Shown here: positions 8,685 to 18,223 of the stretch, piece by piece
Layout: each line of letters opens with the position of its first letter
How positions within the stretch are numbered: the stretch's first letter is position 1
NCBI RefSeq assembly: GCF_000373105.1
Contig: NZ_KB890422.1
Location: 1-64,000 of the forward strand
DNA from: Neolewinella persica DSM 23188
GTDB taxonomy: Bacteria; Bacteroidota; Bacteroidia; Chitinophagales; Saprospiraceae
Direction of reading: 5' to 3'
Length of the DNA: 64,000 nucleotides
The notes under the pieces: model-generated
Databases searched by the model: none
What the model saw: only the letters and a program-made list of their open reading frames with translations
Told to the model about the DNA's origin: nothing
Translations under genes and position numbers: made by a program

Positions 8685-9176
8685 GGGAGTAGCAGATTAA
8701 ATGAGGGTGGCTGGCTTTCCTTTAGAAAGGGTGGTTTACGTCCAGTCACCCGCAACTAGCATTGTGGGTATTTACGCAGCAATATTAGGGTGGTAAATTG
8801 GATTAGCCATGTATTTCTTGCCGAATCTTAGATTTTTTAATCCAATCCTTCCTTTTATTTCGAAGTAAATGATCTGACGGATTGTCTGGTCAGCCTGCTT
8901 TTTGCTATTTGTCTCCAGAGGTTTTTGCTTGATGGAGCGTTTTGTGACGCCCTGCCTGCCGTCAAAATGAATGACAGAAAAGTAGCTAAGAGAAAAGTAA
9001 GCGTGTCAATTCTGAGATCTGCCATACATGTTGATAATCAGTAATTTATGCTTTTTTCTGATGGGTAGGAGTAGGTTTTATCCGTATATAAACGCATATA
9101 AACGTAAGTATTCGTATAAAAAACGACTACTGTAATACCGTGCTTTCATCTTTGAGCCGTACCAAATTTATTAGCT
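8685..9176. other. AT-rich gap of about 490 bp
   Basis: No convincing gene on either strand. At 9083-9125 the words TATATAAACG, CATATAAACG and GTATAAAAAACG recur at 10-20 bp spacing, an iteron-like pattern just upstream of the SSB-like pair. Possibly its regulatory region. Confidence 0.4.
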
Positions 9177-9188
9177 GTGCCCTTTTCC

Positions 9189-9563
9189 TTGAATCAGATA
9201 CAATTGGTTGGCCGTGCTGGTCACGATGTTGACCTTCATACTCTTTCTGACGGCACTCCGCTGTCCCGCCTGCGCTTGTACCAAGATGGTGAGAATCGTG
9301 CCGGAGAACCGGCCTCTTCCGTCTTTATGCTTAATGCCTGGGGCACACTGGCGGCGTCTTTTCATGAACGCGTCAGGCGGGGAGATACGCTTTTCGTTCA
9401 GGGCCGGCTGCATATCCGTAGTTTTCACGAAGGTGGGGCGCAGCATTTTCGGCCGGAGGTCCACGTATCTACTTTTTACATCATGGAACGGACCCATCGC
9501 CGGCCCGTTAATACTTCTTCGGCTAATCATTTACGGCCTAAAAAAACATCTTCATCATCATGA
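9189..9563 (+). CDS. SSB-like OB-fold protein, first of a tandem pair
   Basis: Product of 124 aa from TTG at 9189. I prefer this over the GTG at 9177 because the protein then begins MNQIQLVGRAG, aligning with MNQITLIGRLA of the next gene. An SSB-type OB fold spans about residues 1-100 (LNAWGTLAASFHERVRRGD, LFVQGRLHIRSF). The tail is Ser/Lys-rich (KKTSSSS) and lacks the acidic DDIPF-type tip that canonical SSB uses to recruit partners. It ends in an ATGA overlap with the downstream paralogue. It is probably a small accessory ssDNA-binding protein rather than the housekeeping SSB. Confidence 0.8.
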   Translation: MNQIQLVGRAGHDVDLHTLSDGTPLSRLRLYQDGENRAGEPASSVFMLNAWGTLAASFHERVRRGDTLFVQGRLHIRSFHEGGAQHFRPEVHVSTFYIMERTHRRPVNTSSANHLRPKKTSSSS

Positions 9564-9910
9564 ATCAGATTACCCTCATTGGCCGCCTGGCCTTACCTCC
9601 AACTTATCATTGTACCGGCGAAGGGCAAGACCTGACCAGGTTTGAACTACGTACTGCTTCTACTTCCGGCCCCAACCAAATTGAAGCGCATCATTGCACG
9701 GCCTGGGGACCGGCAGCCCTTGACCTGCATCAACACCTCAACGTTGGAGATCGCTTGCTGATCAACGGCGAGCTCCGCTACCGCCAACGGCGAACTCGAC
9801 AGGGTGGCACGCTGCGCATGCCCGTAATCTATGTACGGGGATATACCTATTTAGGGCGGGGAGAAGTGGTTGCCGGGGGGGATTTGGGGCTTAGGGATAA
9901 GATGGGGTAG
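9560..9910 (+). CDS. SSB-like OB-fold protein, second of a tandem pair
   Basis: Product of 116 aa. It opens MNQITLIGRLA and keeps the SSB core (CTAWGPAALDLHQHLNVGD, LLINGELRYRQRR). It is paralogous to the preceding gene and starts inside its stop codon (ATGA), indicating coupled translation. It again has no acidic C-terminal tip. The C-terminus is Gly-rich and runs almost into the 25-bp tandem array at 9927. Two divergent SSB-like subunits could form a hetero-oligomer; that is inference. Confidence 0.8.
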   Translation: MNQITLIGRLALPPTYHCTGEGQDLTRFELRTASTSGPNQIEAHHCTAWGPAALDLHQHLNVGDRLLINGELRYRQRRTRQGGTLRMPVIYVRGYTYLGRGEVVAGGDLGLRDKMG

Positions 9911-9926
9911 GAGGACTTTTGGGGGA

Positions 9927-10217
9927 ACTACGCTTGTTGCTGTACCTCAGGACTACGCTTGTTGCTGTACCTCAGGACTACGCTTGTTGCTGTACCCCAG
10001 GACTACGCTTGTTGCTGTACCCCAGGACTACGCTTGTTGCTGTACCCCAGGACTACGCTTGTTGCTGAACCCCAAGACTACGCTTGTTGCTGAACCCCAA
10101 GACTACGCTTGTTGCTGTACCCCAAGCCTACGCTTGTTGCTGTACCCCAGGACTACGCTTGTTGCTGTACCCCAGGACTACGCTTGTTGCTGTACCCCAA
10201 GACTACGCTTGTTGCTT
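9927..10217 (+). repeat. Tandem array, eleven 25-bp units plus a partial twelfth
   Basis: Units of exactly 25 bp (ACTACGCTTGTTGCTG then TACCCCAGG, with C/T and A/T variants) start at 9927, 9952, 9977 and so on to 10177, with a 16-bp partial at 10202. Variant units (GAACCCCAAG at 10068-10117 and CCTACG at 10127) cluster in the middle and 3' part. There are no spacers, so it is not CRISPR. It ends about 70 bp before the Y1 transposase gene. Confidence 0.95.
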
Positions 10218-10239
10218 TGCAACTCGCTTCGTCCTGAAC

Positions 10240-10806
10240 TATTGTGGGACAGCTACGCTGTCATCTGTTATGCATATCAACTAACTGAAAATGAATTCTT
10301 ACCATTCCACTACTTATCAGATTGTCTTTGGTACAAAATATCGGAGGAAAGTAATGACTCGTAAAAACCGACTAAAGCTGTTCAAATTCATTTACGGTAT
10401 CTGTAAAAATTATGAATGCCACGTTTATCGCATTAATGGCGTATCGGATCACATTCATATAGTGCTTAGTATCCCTCCTAAAGTTGCTATCTCAGCTCTA
10501 ATCAAAGAGATAAAGAGCTCTTCATCTGGATTCATAAGAAAAGAACGCCTCTTTAAGAACTGGATGGGATGGCAAAAAGGATACTTCTTGGGTTCGTATG
10601 CTGCTGAAGCAAGAGACAATCTGGTGGCTTACGTCAAAAAACAGGAAACACACCACGGTGAAATGAATGAACTAGAAAAAGAATCCTATCATGACGAACT
10701 GGTAAGGTTATTAGGAGAACATCATATCCCCTGGGACGAGGTCTACCTGGAATAGCAGATGACGGTACATACAACGGGAGCACGACGGCGTAGCCGTCCC
10801 ACAATA
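10240..10806. mobile_element. IS200/RAYT-like element (core)
   Basis: The Y1 transposase gene is bracketed by imperfect inverted sequences. On the left, TATTGTGGGACAGCTACGCT begins at 10240 and leads into GTCATCTG. On the right, CAGATGAC (10756-10763) and GGCGTAGCCGTCCCACAATA end at 10806. Each side folds into a small hairpin (ACAGCTACGCTGT; ACGGCGTAGCCGT), as expected for single-strand Y1 transposases. A larger hairpin CCCCGGAC ... GTCCGGGG follows at 10811-10853. Confidence 0.7.
10291..10755 (+). CDS. Y1 (HUH) transposase, IS200/REP-associated family
   Basis: Product of 154 aa. The HUH metal-binding motif is H-I-H in GVSDHIHIVLS at about 50-58. The catalytic tyrosine is in LVAYVKKQETHH at about 113-118. 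The start MNSYHSTTYQIVFGTKYRR is typical of IS200/IS605 TnpA and of RAYT domesticated relatives. It is full length for the family and looks intact. It nicks and rejoins single-stranded DNA at hairpin ends. It has no partner TnpB. The long downstream hairpins and adjacent 25-bp array make RAYT-like behaviour plausible, but that is inference. Confidence 0.9.
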   Translation: MNSYHSTTYQIVFGTKYRRKVMTRKNRLKLFKFIYGICKNYECHVYRINGVSDHIHIVLSIPPKVAISALIKEIKSSSSGFIRKERLFKNWMGWQKGYFLGSYAAEARDNLVAYVKKQETHHGEMNELEKESYHDELVRLLGEHHIPWDEVYLE

Positions 10807-10810
10807 GCCA

Positions 10811-10853
10811 CCCCGGACGAAGGGAGTCGTGAAGCGACGAACGCAGTCCGGGG
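10811..10853. repeat. Hairpin downstream of the Y1 transposase
   Basis: CCCCGGAC at 10811-10818 pairs with GTCCGGGG at 10846-10853. GAAGGGAG and AGTCGTGAAGCGACGAACG-type inner pairing lies between. REP-like. Confidence 0.6.
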
Positions 10854-10984
10854 TTAAACCACGAGAAAAGCAACTAAGTCCCGGCGTTGAACTACGAGCA
10901 ATAACGCCTCAGTCCAGGATTAACCTACACAGAGAGACGGTCGCGGAGTGACTCACTCCTTAAGATCAAGGGGACGAAGTCCCA

Positions 10985-11731
10985 CTATTTACCTCCCACA
11001 GAGGAGCTCAGGTATTCCCGGTTCAACCGGGCAATGTGCTCAACCGAAATCTCCTTAGGGCATTCCGCCTCACACGCAGTAATGTTCGAGCAACGGCCGA
11101 AGCCCTCAGCATCGTGCTGTTCGACCATGCGCCGCGCACGCTGTGCGGCTTCAACCTCACCCTGCGGCATGTGGGCCAAGTGGCTCACTTTAGCAGCGGT
11201 AAACAGCATAGCGGAGGCATTCGGACAAGCGGCGACGCAGGCGCCACAGCCAATACAGGTGGCAGCGTCCATCGCTTCGTTGGCCACTTCCTTCTCGATC
11301 GGGATGGCGTTGCCATCCTGGGCCTGGCCAGTATTTACGGAGATGAATCCGCCAGACTGAATAATGCGGTCAAAGGCGTCGCGGTTAACGACGAGGTCTT
11401 TAACGACGGGGAAGGCAGCTGAACGCCATGGCTCGATGGTGATGGTGTCACCGTCGTTGAAATGACGCATGTGCAACTGGCAAGTCGTGGTACCCTGCAT
11501 CGGCCCGTGTGGGTAACCATTGATGACGAGGCTACAAGTACCACAGATACCTTCACGGCAATCGTGCTCAAAAGCAACGGGCTCTTGCTTATCGGATACG
11601 AGTTTTTCATTCAGCACATCCAGCATTTCCAAAAAGGACATGTGGGTGGATACATTATCGACTTGGTAAGTCTGGAACTGGCCTTTGGCCTTATTTCCTT
11701 TTTGCCGCCAGATTTTTAGGGTGAGTTTCAT
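10985..11731 (-). CDS. sdhB: Succinate dehydrogenase / fumarate reductase iron-sulfur subunit
   Basis: Product of 248 aa from the ATG at 11731 ([11 protein letters not shown]). A second ATG five codons upstream fits the family less well. The N-terminal plant-type ferredoxin domain has [2Fe-2S] ligands in [12 protein letters not shown] and TTTCQLHM. The C-terminal domain has [12 protein letters not shown] ([4Fe-4S]) and [12 protein letters not shown] ([3Fe-4S] plus shared Cys). It passes electrons from the SdhA flavin to the haem/quinone site of SdhC in the inner membrane. Last gene of sdhCAB; a dispersed 18-mer sits in the 127-bp gap between sdhA and sdhB. Confidence 0.95.
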   Translation of the reverse strand: MKLTLKIWRQKGNKAKGQFQTYQVDNVSTHMSFLEMLDVLNEKLVSDKQEPVAFEHDCREGICGTCSLVINGYPHGPMQGTTTCQLHMRHFNDGDTITIEPWRSAAFPVVKDLVVNRDAFDRIIQSGGFISVNTGQAQDGNAIPIEKEVANEAMDAATCIGCGACVAACPNASAMLFTAAKVSHLAHMPQGEVEAAQRARRMVEQHDAEGFGRCSNITACEAECPKEISVEHIARLNREYLSSSVGGK

Positions 11732-11790
11732 GTTATCTGCTCCCATGGTAATTTATGGTTTTGATTCACGGCTCTTGTCCAACCTTCCCT

Positions 11791-11808
11791 TGCACCTGCG
11801 GCCGCGCC
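11791..11808 (+). repeat. Dispersed 18-mer copy between sdhA and sdhB
   Basis: TGCACCTGCGGCCGCGCC with the common flanks CTTCCCT before and AAAAAAA after. It lies inside an operon, so it is unlikely to be a full terminator. Confidence 0.85.
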
Positions 11809-11858
11809 AAAAAAAGTGCGTGCTGGTGAAGGATTGGCCGGAACCGAACCGGCGACTA

Positions 11859-13853
11859 TTATTTGTAAGAACGGGTTTTCAGTTCAACGTTTTCGAAGAC
11901 GAGGTCCTCCTTGTGCAAGATCGGGTCGTGGTCATCCCATTCCCAGGCGGAAACGTAGGTATACTCTTCGTCCCGACGTAATGCTTCACCATCTTCGGTT
12001 TTAAATTCCTCGCGGAAATGACCACCACAGCTTTCGTCCCGGTCCTTGGCATCGACCATCATCAGTTCTCCGAGTTCGAGGAAGTCAGCGACTCTAAGTG
12101 CTTTTTCCAACTCAGGATTGTATTCGTCTGCAGTACCCGGTACAAAAACATCTTCGTAGAATTCCTGGCGGAGACGGCGAATGTCTTCCCTCCCTTTGGC
12201 CAGTCCTTCTTCGCTACGGGACATTCCGCAGTACTCCCACATGATTTTGCCAAGACGGCGGTGGAAGCTTTCGGCGGATTGATTACCTTTTACGTCAAGC
12301 ACCTGGCTTATCCGGTCAGCTACTGCTTTCTCGGCATCCATGAATTCCTTTTGGTCCGGATCGATCATTGGTGTCCGAATCTCATCAGCAAGGAAGGTAC
12401 CGATGGTGTAGGGCAAGACGAAGTAACCATCGGCCAGTCCCTGCATCAGTGCTGAGGCACCAAGGCGGTTGGCTCCGTGGTCGCTGAAGTTGGCTTCACC
12501 GGTAGCAAAGAGTCCGGGTATGTTGGTCTGCAGGTTATAATCCACCCAAAGTCCACCCATAGTATAGTGTACGGCCGGATAAATCTTCATTGGCATCACG
12601 TAAGGATTCTCTCCCGTGATCTTTTCGTACATCTCGAAAAGGTTACCGTATTTTTCTTCAATGACGGCGGTGCCGAGTTCTTTGATACGGGCATCGGAAG
12701 CATCAGGTTCGTGCAGGGTAGTGGCCCGGCTCTTACCGTAACGCATAATGGCGTCGGCGAAGTCGAGGTAAACAGCTAGTCCGGTCGGGCTAACACCCAG
12801 GCCTTCGTCGCAGGCTGTTTTGGCAGCCCGGCTGGCTACGTCCCTGGGGACGAGGTTGCCAAAAGCTGGATAGCGGCGTTCGAGGTAGTAATCGCGTTCT
12901 TCTTCGGAGAGGTCGCGGCCGTTCTTTTTGCCTTCACGGATAGCGATTGCATCTTCCTTTTTCTTAGGTACCCAAACCCGGCCGTCATTCCGGAGGGACT
13001 CCGACATGAGGGTAAGCTTAGACTGGTACTCTCCGGAAACGGGGATACAGGTTGGGTGAATTTGGGTAAAACAAGGGTTGGCCATAAAGGCACCCCTTTT
13101 TACCGTCCGCCAGGCAGCGGATACGTTGGAGTTCATGGCATTGGTACTCAGGTAGAATACGTTACCATAGCCACCGGTACCCAGCACCACCGCGTGTGCG
13201 GCGTGGCGTTCGAGTTCTCCGGTAAGGAGGTTCCTTGCAATGATGCCACGGGCCTTACCGTCAACTTTTACCAGGTCCACCATTTCGTGGCGGTTGTACA
13301 TCGTCACGTTGCCGAGGCTTACCTGGCGGCTGAGGCTTTGGTATGCACCGAGCAGCAGCTGCTGCCCCGTTTGACCTCGTGCGTAGAACGTTCGGCTTAC
13401 CTGCACGCCACCGAAGGAACGGTTAGCGAGCAAGCCGCCATACTCCCGGGCAAATGGAACACCCTGGGCTACGGCCTGATCAATGATGTTGACACTCACC
13501 TCCGCAAGGCGATGTACGTTGGCTTCGCGGCTGCGGTAATCACCGCCTTTGATGGTGTCATAAAACAGGCGGTACACGGAGTCACCGTCGTTTTGGTAGT
13601 TCTTGGCTGCATTAATACCGCCTTGAGCTGCGATGGAGTGTGCACGGCGTGGGCTGTCGTGGAAGGTGAACACCTTCACTTTGTAACCGAGTTCGCCGAG
13701 GGTGGCGGCGGCAGCGCCACCGGCAAGACCGGTACCGACAACGATCACTTCAAGACGGCGCTTATTGTTGGGCGCCACCAGCGGCATCGAAGACCGGTAT
13801 TTGGTCCACTTTTCGCCTAATTCTCCGGGGGGGACGTTGGATTTTAAGGGCAT
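11859..13853 (-). CDS. sdhA: Succinate dehydrogenase / fumarate reductase flavoprotein subunit
   Basis: Product of 664 aa. FAD-binding motif [19 protein letters not shown] at about 38-56. The FAD-linking His is in [17 protein letters not shown] (His72). Substrate-site segments include [11 protein letters not shown] and the capping-domain Arg region [19 protein letters not shown]. It oxidises succinate to fumarate in the TCA cycle (complex II). The sequence follows the Bacteroidota/Bacillus-type complex II. The start codon is 24 bp after the sdhC stop, so co-transcription is expected. Confidence 0.96.
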   Translation of the reverse strand: MPLKSNVPPGELGEKWTKYRSSMPLVAPNNKRRLEVIVVGTGLAGGAAAATLGELGYKVKVFTFHDSPRRAHSIAAQGGINAAKNYQNDGDSVYRLFYDTIKGGDYRSREANVHRLAEVSVNIIDQAVAQGVPFAREYGGLLANRSFGGVQVSRTFYARGQTGQQLLLGAYQSLSRQVSLGNVTMYNRHEMVDLVKVDGKARGIIARNLLTGELERHAAHAVVLGTGGYGNVFYLSTNAMNSNVSAAWRTVKRGAFMANPCFTQIHPTCIPVSGEYQSKLTLMSESLRNDGRVWVPKKKEDAIAIREGKKNGRDLSEEERDYYLERRYPAFGNLVPRDVASRAAKTACDEGLGVSPTGLAVYLDFADAIMRYGKSRATTLHEPDASDARIKELGTAVIEEKYGNLFEMYEKITGENPYVMPMKIYPAVHYTMGGLWVDYNLQTNIPGLFATGEANFSDHGANRLGASALMQGLADGYFVLPYTIGTFLADEIRTPMIDPDQKEFMDAEKAVADRISQVLDVKGNQSAESFHRRLGKIMWEYCGMSRSEEGLAKGREDIRRLRQEFYEDVFVPGTADEYNPELEKALRVADFLELGELMMVDAKDRDESCGGHFREEFKTEDGEALRRDEEYTYVSAWEWDDHDPILHKEDLVFENVELKTRSYK

Positions 13854-13877
13854 GATTATGCTTTTTGAAGTGTTGGT

Positions 13878-14576
13878 TTACTGATTGAGGTACATCCAGA
13901 TCGGAATAATGGCAAAACCTGCGGCGAGGGCAACGGAGAGCACCCGGCCAACAATTTTGACGAGCGGTGTCCATTTCTCATGGCTGAGACCAAGCGTCTG
14001 AAAAGCAGACTCAAAGCCGTGCCAGAGGTGAAGGCCGACGAAGATCATACAGACCACGTAGAAGACGACCATCCAGATGTTGGTGTAGGTAAAGGCCACC
14101 AGTGCGTAAAGGTCGTTGATGGGTTGATCCCAACCTTCGTAGTCCACCGTCTCTATTTGGCTTCCCCAGTGCGTCTGGTACCAAAACTGGATCAAATGAA
14201 TAACAAGGAAAATAAGGATGATCGAACCGATCGCCCCCATGCGGTAAGAGGCTTTGCTTGCACCCGCGGTTCGGTTAGCCTTTACGGCATAGCCTTGGGA
14301 CCCACGAGCCTGACGGTTCTTTATCCAGAGAAGTATGCCCTGAATAGCGTGCAAAAGAATGGAAGCGTACAGCCCATAGCTTGTTGCCTTAATCAAGGGG
14401 TTGTGCGTCATGAAGTAGGCATACTCATTAAAGGCCTGGCCACCTGCTCCGCTAAGCAACTGGAGGTTGCCTATCAAGTGAATGATTAGAAAGGAGATCA
14501 GAAACAGCCCAGTAAGAGCCATCACCACCTTCTTACCAATGCTCGAAGTTATAAAACGGACAAACCAAGTATTCAT
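13878..14576 (-). CDS. sdhC: Succinate dehydrogenase cytochrome b subunit (b558 type)
   Basis: Product of 232 aa with five predicted membrane helices. His residues able to ligate haem lie in SFLIIHLIGNLQ, ILLHAIQG, LVIHLIQFWYQTHWG and GLHLWHGFESAFQTLG. This is the single-chain diheme cytochrome b558 anchor (SdhC of the Bacillus/Bacteroidota type-B complex II), so no sdhD is expected. It anchors SdhAB and reduces menaquinone. First gene of sdhCAB, preceded by a good -7 element at 14602-14609. Confidence 0.94.
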   Translation of the reverse strand: MNTWFVRFITSSIGKKVVMALTGLFLISFLIIHLIGNLQLLSGAGGQAFNEYAYFMTHNPLIKATSYGLYASILLHAIQGILLWIKNRQARGSQGYAVKANRTAGASKASYRMGAIGSIILIFLVIHLIQFWYQTHWGSQIETVDYEGWDQPINDLYALVAFTYTNIWMVVFYVVCMIFVGLHLWHGFESAFQTLGLSHEKWTPLVKIVGRVLSVALAAGFAIIPIWMYLNQ

Positions 14577-14601
14577 AGACGGTAGATTTTACGTAACGCG
14601 G

Positions 14602-14609
14602 CAAACTTA
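14602..14609 (-). promoter_or_regulatory. Bacteroidota-type promoter of sdhCAB
   Basis: The minus strand reads TTTCG, 20 nt, TAAGTTTG, matching the Bacteroidota -33 (TTTG) / -7 (TAnnTTTG) pattern. The 5' leader would be about 20 nt. Confidence 0.65.
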
Positions 14610-14760
14610 ATGGTTAAAACGCTGAGAAACGAAAGGGTTTTGCGGGGAATCCATCATATGGTCTGTTTAGATTTTGTCTAAAGAATTAATGAGTAGTGTT
14701 TCTGTGGCTATTATTGCTTTTATCGGGAAGGAATAGTGGTTTAATCTGGGGGGGGGGTGA

Positions 14761-14851
14761 GGCGGGGCCGCAGGATGCAATTGGATGTTTTTTGAGCAAA
14801 GGGTGCTGAGATTGCCCTTCACCTCTTCCTTGCACCTGCGCACCGTCGCCC
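14761..14851. repeat. Inverted pair of degenerate dispersed 18-mers
   Basis: GCGGGGCCGCAGGATGCA (14762-14779, one inserted base) faces TGCACCTGCGCACCGTCGCCC (14831-14851), separated by 51 bp. The remainder of the 14577-15123 gap shows no gene. Confidence 0.6.
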
Positions 14852-15123
14852 TCCTGATTATGTAAGCCAGAAGACCGATCAGGAGGTGTTGGCACCGGAT
14901 ATTAACTGCCCACGTACGGATATTAAACGGAGGTTGTAGGTATGGGGCCTTATCACCGATATTCACTTCCAGATAGTTACAAAATCAATGTTGGCCTTAG
15001 TTCAACCTGACCCATAACACGTTTACCTGAATTTTTAGAATTCGCTTAAGTACCTAAGCCTCTATTAACCCGGGATTCCCGGAAAATTGTTTCTTCATTA
15101 AAATTTGAGCGAAATTGGCTCCA

Positions 15124-18100
15124 ATGAAATTGTCGATGCCTTCTTCGTTCTTAGCTGTTATGTTACTATCCTGTTTTTTCACCTGCTGGGTAGGCGGAGT
15201 ACTTTGTGCTCAGTCTACCCAGTTGCATTTTAAGCATTATACGAACGATGATGGTTTGCCCAGCTCAGAAACCTACACCGTTTTAGAAGATGAAATTGGG
15301 TACATGTGGTTTGGCACCGATAACGGTGTTGCCCGCTTTGATGGATACAATTTTGAAGTTTTTGATACGAATGACGGGCTGAATGACGTCGTCGTTTTTA
15401 CACTTCTTTCCGATGATCTTGGGAGAATATGGGCAGGTACTTATTCTGGAGACTTGTACTATTTTGAGGAAGGTCGGTTTCATGCCTATGCCTACAACAG
15501 TGTCTTACAGGAAGCCCGGAATTACAATGAATTTGTTCATTTGGTGGACGTTCGTGACACAGGTGATGTGATCATTCGATTTCAGAAAAGTGGACTCCAC
15601 GCGATCAATAAAAAAGGACAGGTCCGGTCCTTAGAGATCGGTGAGCCAGACGGCCTCTCCTTTTATACTCCGGGATGTTCTGGTCCTGAGGCCTCGAAGG
15701 TCGCCCCCATTTCGCGAAGTTATCCGACAAATATTACGGGGCTGCAAAGTGATTTCAGCAAGGAATTTACCCTGTATGTTGGAAATGAAGATTGTAGTCG
15801 GGAGATTGGCCGAATTAGTCTACCCGTTGCTAAAAGTACAATATGGCCAATAAAGAATTTAGCGTTGATTACGGAAGAGGATGGTGAGGAAAAGCTATTA
15901 TTTTTTTCACCTAGTAAATTATATGTAACTAAAGCTGGCCAGGGGGCCAAAATGATTTACAAACTTGGGAGAAGGGCTAATCATGTTTTACCAATCGATG
16001 CTTCTTCCTTTTGGGTAGGTATGGAGCAAGGCCTGGGCTTATTACGCTTTACCCTCAATGAAGATGATGAAGTTGCTGCTGTAGATACTTTTTTGCGTGG
16101 CAGGTCTATTTCTTTTATCCAGCCAGATTCACATCGGGGCTTGTGGGTAACTACTACCGATGCAGGGGTATACTATTGCCCTTTTCCGGTACAACAAAAG
16201 TACATTCTTGATAACAAGACTTCGCCACTTGCGGTAGCGCCTACCGGAGATAACATGTTCTATGCGAGCTATGCTGATGGATCTTTGTATCAGTATGATG
16301 GCGAAAAGAAACGCTACGTTTATCTGGATGCAAATCGTCCTTTTGGGGCAAGGCATGAGTTCTTAATGTTCGATTCTTTATCTAGCACTTTATTCACTTC
16401 CCAAACAGTTTTAACGCATGAGCCTGAGATAACGAATAACCAAAGCTCCCGAAACTTCTCTCCCTACTTAGCTAAAGGAGTGCCTAGACTTCAGTCCGTA
16501 GACCTCATCACCACTTGCAACAAATTGGGACCACGTAAGGGGTTGTGTACGAACAGCATCCAGTTTGGTATACTGGATATGGACACCCGGGAGGTTGAAT
16601 TCGTAAGCGAAGGGACGGATTATTTTTACGGTGTTGAGACGTTTTTAATCGATTCTCTCAACCGGTATTTGCTTGGTACGCTGAACGGTGTTGTGGTCTA
16701 TGATCCTTCCCGTCCGGATGCAACGCTAACTCCGTTGGACTTAGGCGCGACTGAACTTTCAACCAGAGTAGTAAAAATCGTCGAGCATAAAGGCGGGATT
16801 CTTTTCGCTACCCGGGGAGAAGGAATGGTTTTTTTAAGGAACGGTAATAAGACGGTTCTTAAAGAGAAAGACGGGTTAGCCTCGGATATGATCCGTGATT
16901 TTGAAATATCAGAGGACGGTAATGTTTGGATAGCAACCCTGGCGGGGTTGTCGAAAGTCATTTACAATGACAATGGGGAGGAGGTCCGGACCTACCGGGA
17001 AGAAGACGGTTTGATCAATAATGAGTTGCTCGATGTGGCGATTTACGGAGAACAGGTTTGGCTGGCAACAAACTCGGGAATACAGAAATTTCAGGAAATA
17101 CCGCCGGCTGCCTATTCTGCACCTCCCATCATAAGTCGCTTCGTGGTAGATGCAGCAACTATAAATAACCGAAAAGAGGTGAGCATTAGCTCGGGCAATC
17201 ATAATGTAGAAATCTACTTTGGTACCATCAATTACAGGTTAGAGGATAAAGTGCTTTATCGGTATCGCCTGGGAACTAACGATGCCTGGCGATTTACGAG
17301 AGAAAGAAACGTAACCTTTCCGCGTCTCGGCTCCGGACAGTTTGCATTCGCAGTTGCCAGTCAAAACGAAGCCGGAGTTTGGAGTGTCCCTACGGAAATA
17401 TCATTTAGTATTGCAACTCCCTGGTATGCTACCTGGTGGGCCCGCATTCTAGGCATCCTCCTGATCGTGGGGGCAATAACCTGGTACTTTTTGAGGCGGG
17501 AAAAAAATCGTAAGCGGGAGAACGAGTTTTTATTGCAAATCTCCCGGTTAGAGCACGAGGCACTGCACGCCCAAATGAACCCTCATTTCGTCTTCAATGC
17601 CTTGAATTCCATACAGAATTTCGTAATACATAACGAGGCTAAGCAAGCTGCCATTTACCTGTCACGTTTTGCGCTGGTGGTCCGGCAGACCTTGAATTCT
17701 TCCGTCAAAGGAAAGCATTCACTGGCGCAGGAAATCGAAATGTTGGAGACCTATCTCGTACTCGAAAAACTTAGGTTTAAGGAAGGGTTCGAGTACCAAA
17801 TTGTTGGAGCCGATGATTTACCCCTGGAACAAATCATTCTGCCGCCGTTGCTAATTCAGCCTTTTGTAGAGAATGCTATTTTGCACGGGCTAAAAGAAAT
17901 TGATGCGGGAGGGGTGATTCAAATTTCGTTTAGTGGTAATACCCGGCTGCTGAAGGTAGAAATCGAAGACAACGGAACTGGTATCGAAACAGACCTGGAA
18001 TTCGGAGAGGAGTCTATGGGGATGGCCATTACACGACGACGCCTTGAAATGATGAAAGACGGCAACAAAAATGTTTCGGGTATGAGCGTTAAACCGGTTT

Positions 18101-18183
18101 ATAATGTAGACGGGACTTTATCCGGGACCAAAGTACAATTGTGGATTTACCTTGAAAACGCGGTGATAGAAAGCAATGTCTAA
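15124..18183 (+). CDS. LytS-type sensor histidine kinase with a two-component propeller sensor
   Basis: Product of 1019 aa from the ATG at 15124 (a TTG three codons earlier is also in frame). Signal peptide about 1-29. A periplasmic beta-propeller of two-component-regulator repeats spans about 35-680 (DEIGYMWFGTDNGVARFDG, EDGNVWIATLAGLSK). A Y_Y_Y-like domain follows (YRYRLGTNDAWRFT, near 715-780), then one membrane helix near 785-805 (ILGILLIVGAITWYFL). The cytoplasmic His_kinase domain has NPHFVFNALNSIQNF (phospho-acceptor His821) and a GHKL ATPase with PFVENAILHGLKE and EDNGTG. It is followed 40 bp later by its probable LytTR partner. The sensed signal is unknown; propeller sensors often detect carbohydrates. 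Confidence 0.92.
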   Translation: MKLSMPSSFLAVMLLSCFFTCWVGGVLCAQSTQLHFKHYTNDDGLPSSETYTVLEDEIGYMWFGTDNGVARFDGYNFEVFDTNDGLNDVVVFTLLSDDLGRIWAGTYSGDLYYFEEGRFHAYAYNSVLQEARNYNEFVHLVDVRDTGDVIIRFQKSGLHAINKKGQVRSLEIGEPDGLSFYTPGCSGPEASKVAPISRSYPTNITGLQSDFSKEFTLYVGNEDCSREIGRISLPVAKSTIWPIKNLALITEEDGEEKLLFFSPSKLYVTKAGQGAKMIYKLGRRANHVLPIDASSFWVGMEQGLGLLRFTLNEDDEVAAVDTFLRGRSISFIQPDSHRGLWVTTTDAGVYYCPFPVQQKYILDNKTSPLAVAPTGDNMFYASYADGSLYQYDGEKKRYVYLDANRPFGARHEFLMFDSLSSTLFTSQTVLTHEPEITNNQSSRNFSPYLAKGVPRLQSVDLITTCNKLGPRKGLCTNSIQFGILDMDTREVEFVSEGTDYFYGVETFLIDSLNRYLLGTLNGVVVYDPSRPDATLTPLDLGATELSTRVVKIVEHKGGILFATRGEGMVFLRNGNKTVLKEKDGLASDMIRDFEISEDGNVWIATLAGLSKVIYNDNGEEVRTYREEDGLINNELLDVAIYGEQVWLATNSGIQKFQEIPPAAYSAPPIISRFVVDAATINNRKEVSISSGNHNVEIYFGTINYRLEDKVLYRYRLGTNDAWRFTRERNVTFPRLGSGQFAFAVASQNEAGVWSVPTEISFSIATPWYATWWARILGILLIVGAITWYFLRREKNRKRENEFLLQISRLEHEALHAQMNPHFVFNALNSIQNFVIHNEAKQAAIYLSRFALVVRQTLNSSVKGKHSLAQEIEMLETYLVLEKLRFKEGFEYQIVGADDLPLEQIILPPLLIQPFVENAILHGLKEIDAGGVIQISFSGNTRLLKVEIEDNGTGIETDLEFGEESMGMAITRRRLEMMKDGNKNVSGMSVKPVYNVDGTLSGTKVQLWIYLENAVIESNV

Positions 18184-18223
18184 GCCTTTTTAAACCAACC
18201 TTTTTTACCGAAAAAAAAGATTT

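Noticed and set aside
9927-10217. CRISPR array
   Set aside because: Units are contiguous with no spacers and there are no cas genes.
9870-10364. 164-aa open frame across the 25-bp array
   Set aside because: Pure translation of the tandem repeat (RLLLYPRT-type periodicity), overlapping the transposase gene start.
9177-10860. Prophage or integrative element around the SSB genes
   Set aside because: No integrase, capsid, relaxase or attachment repeats nearby; only a single Y1 transposase.
13056-13820. 254-aa frame antisense to sdhA
   Set aside because: Shadow of the SdhA codons; no signal of its own.
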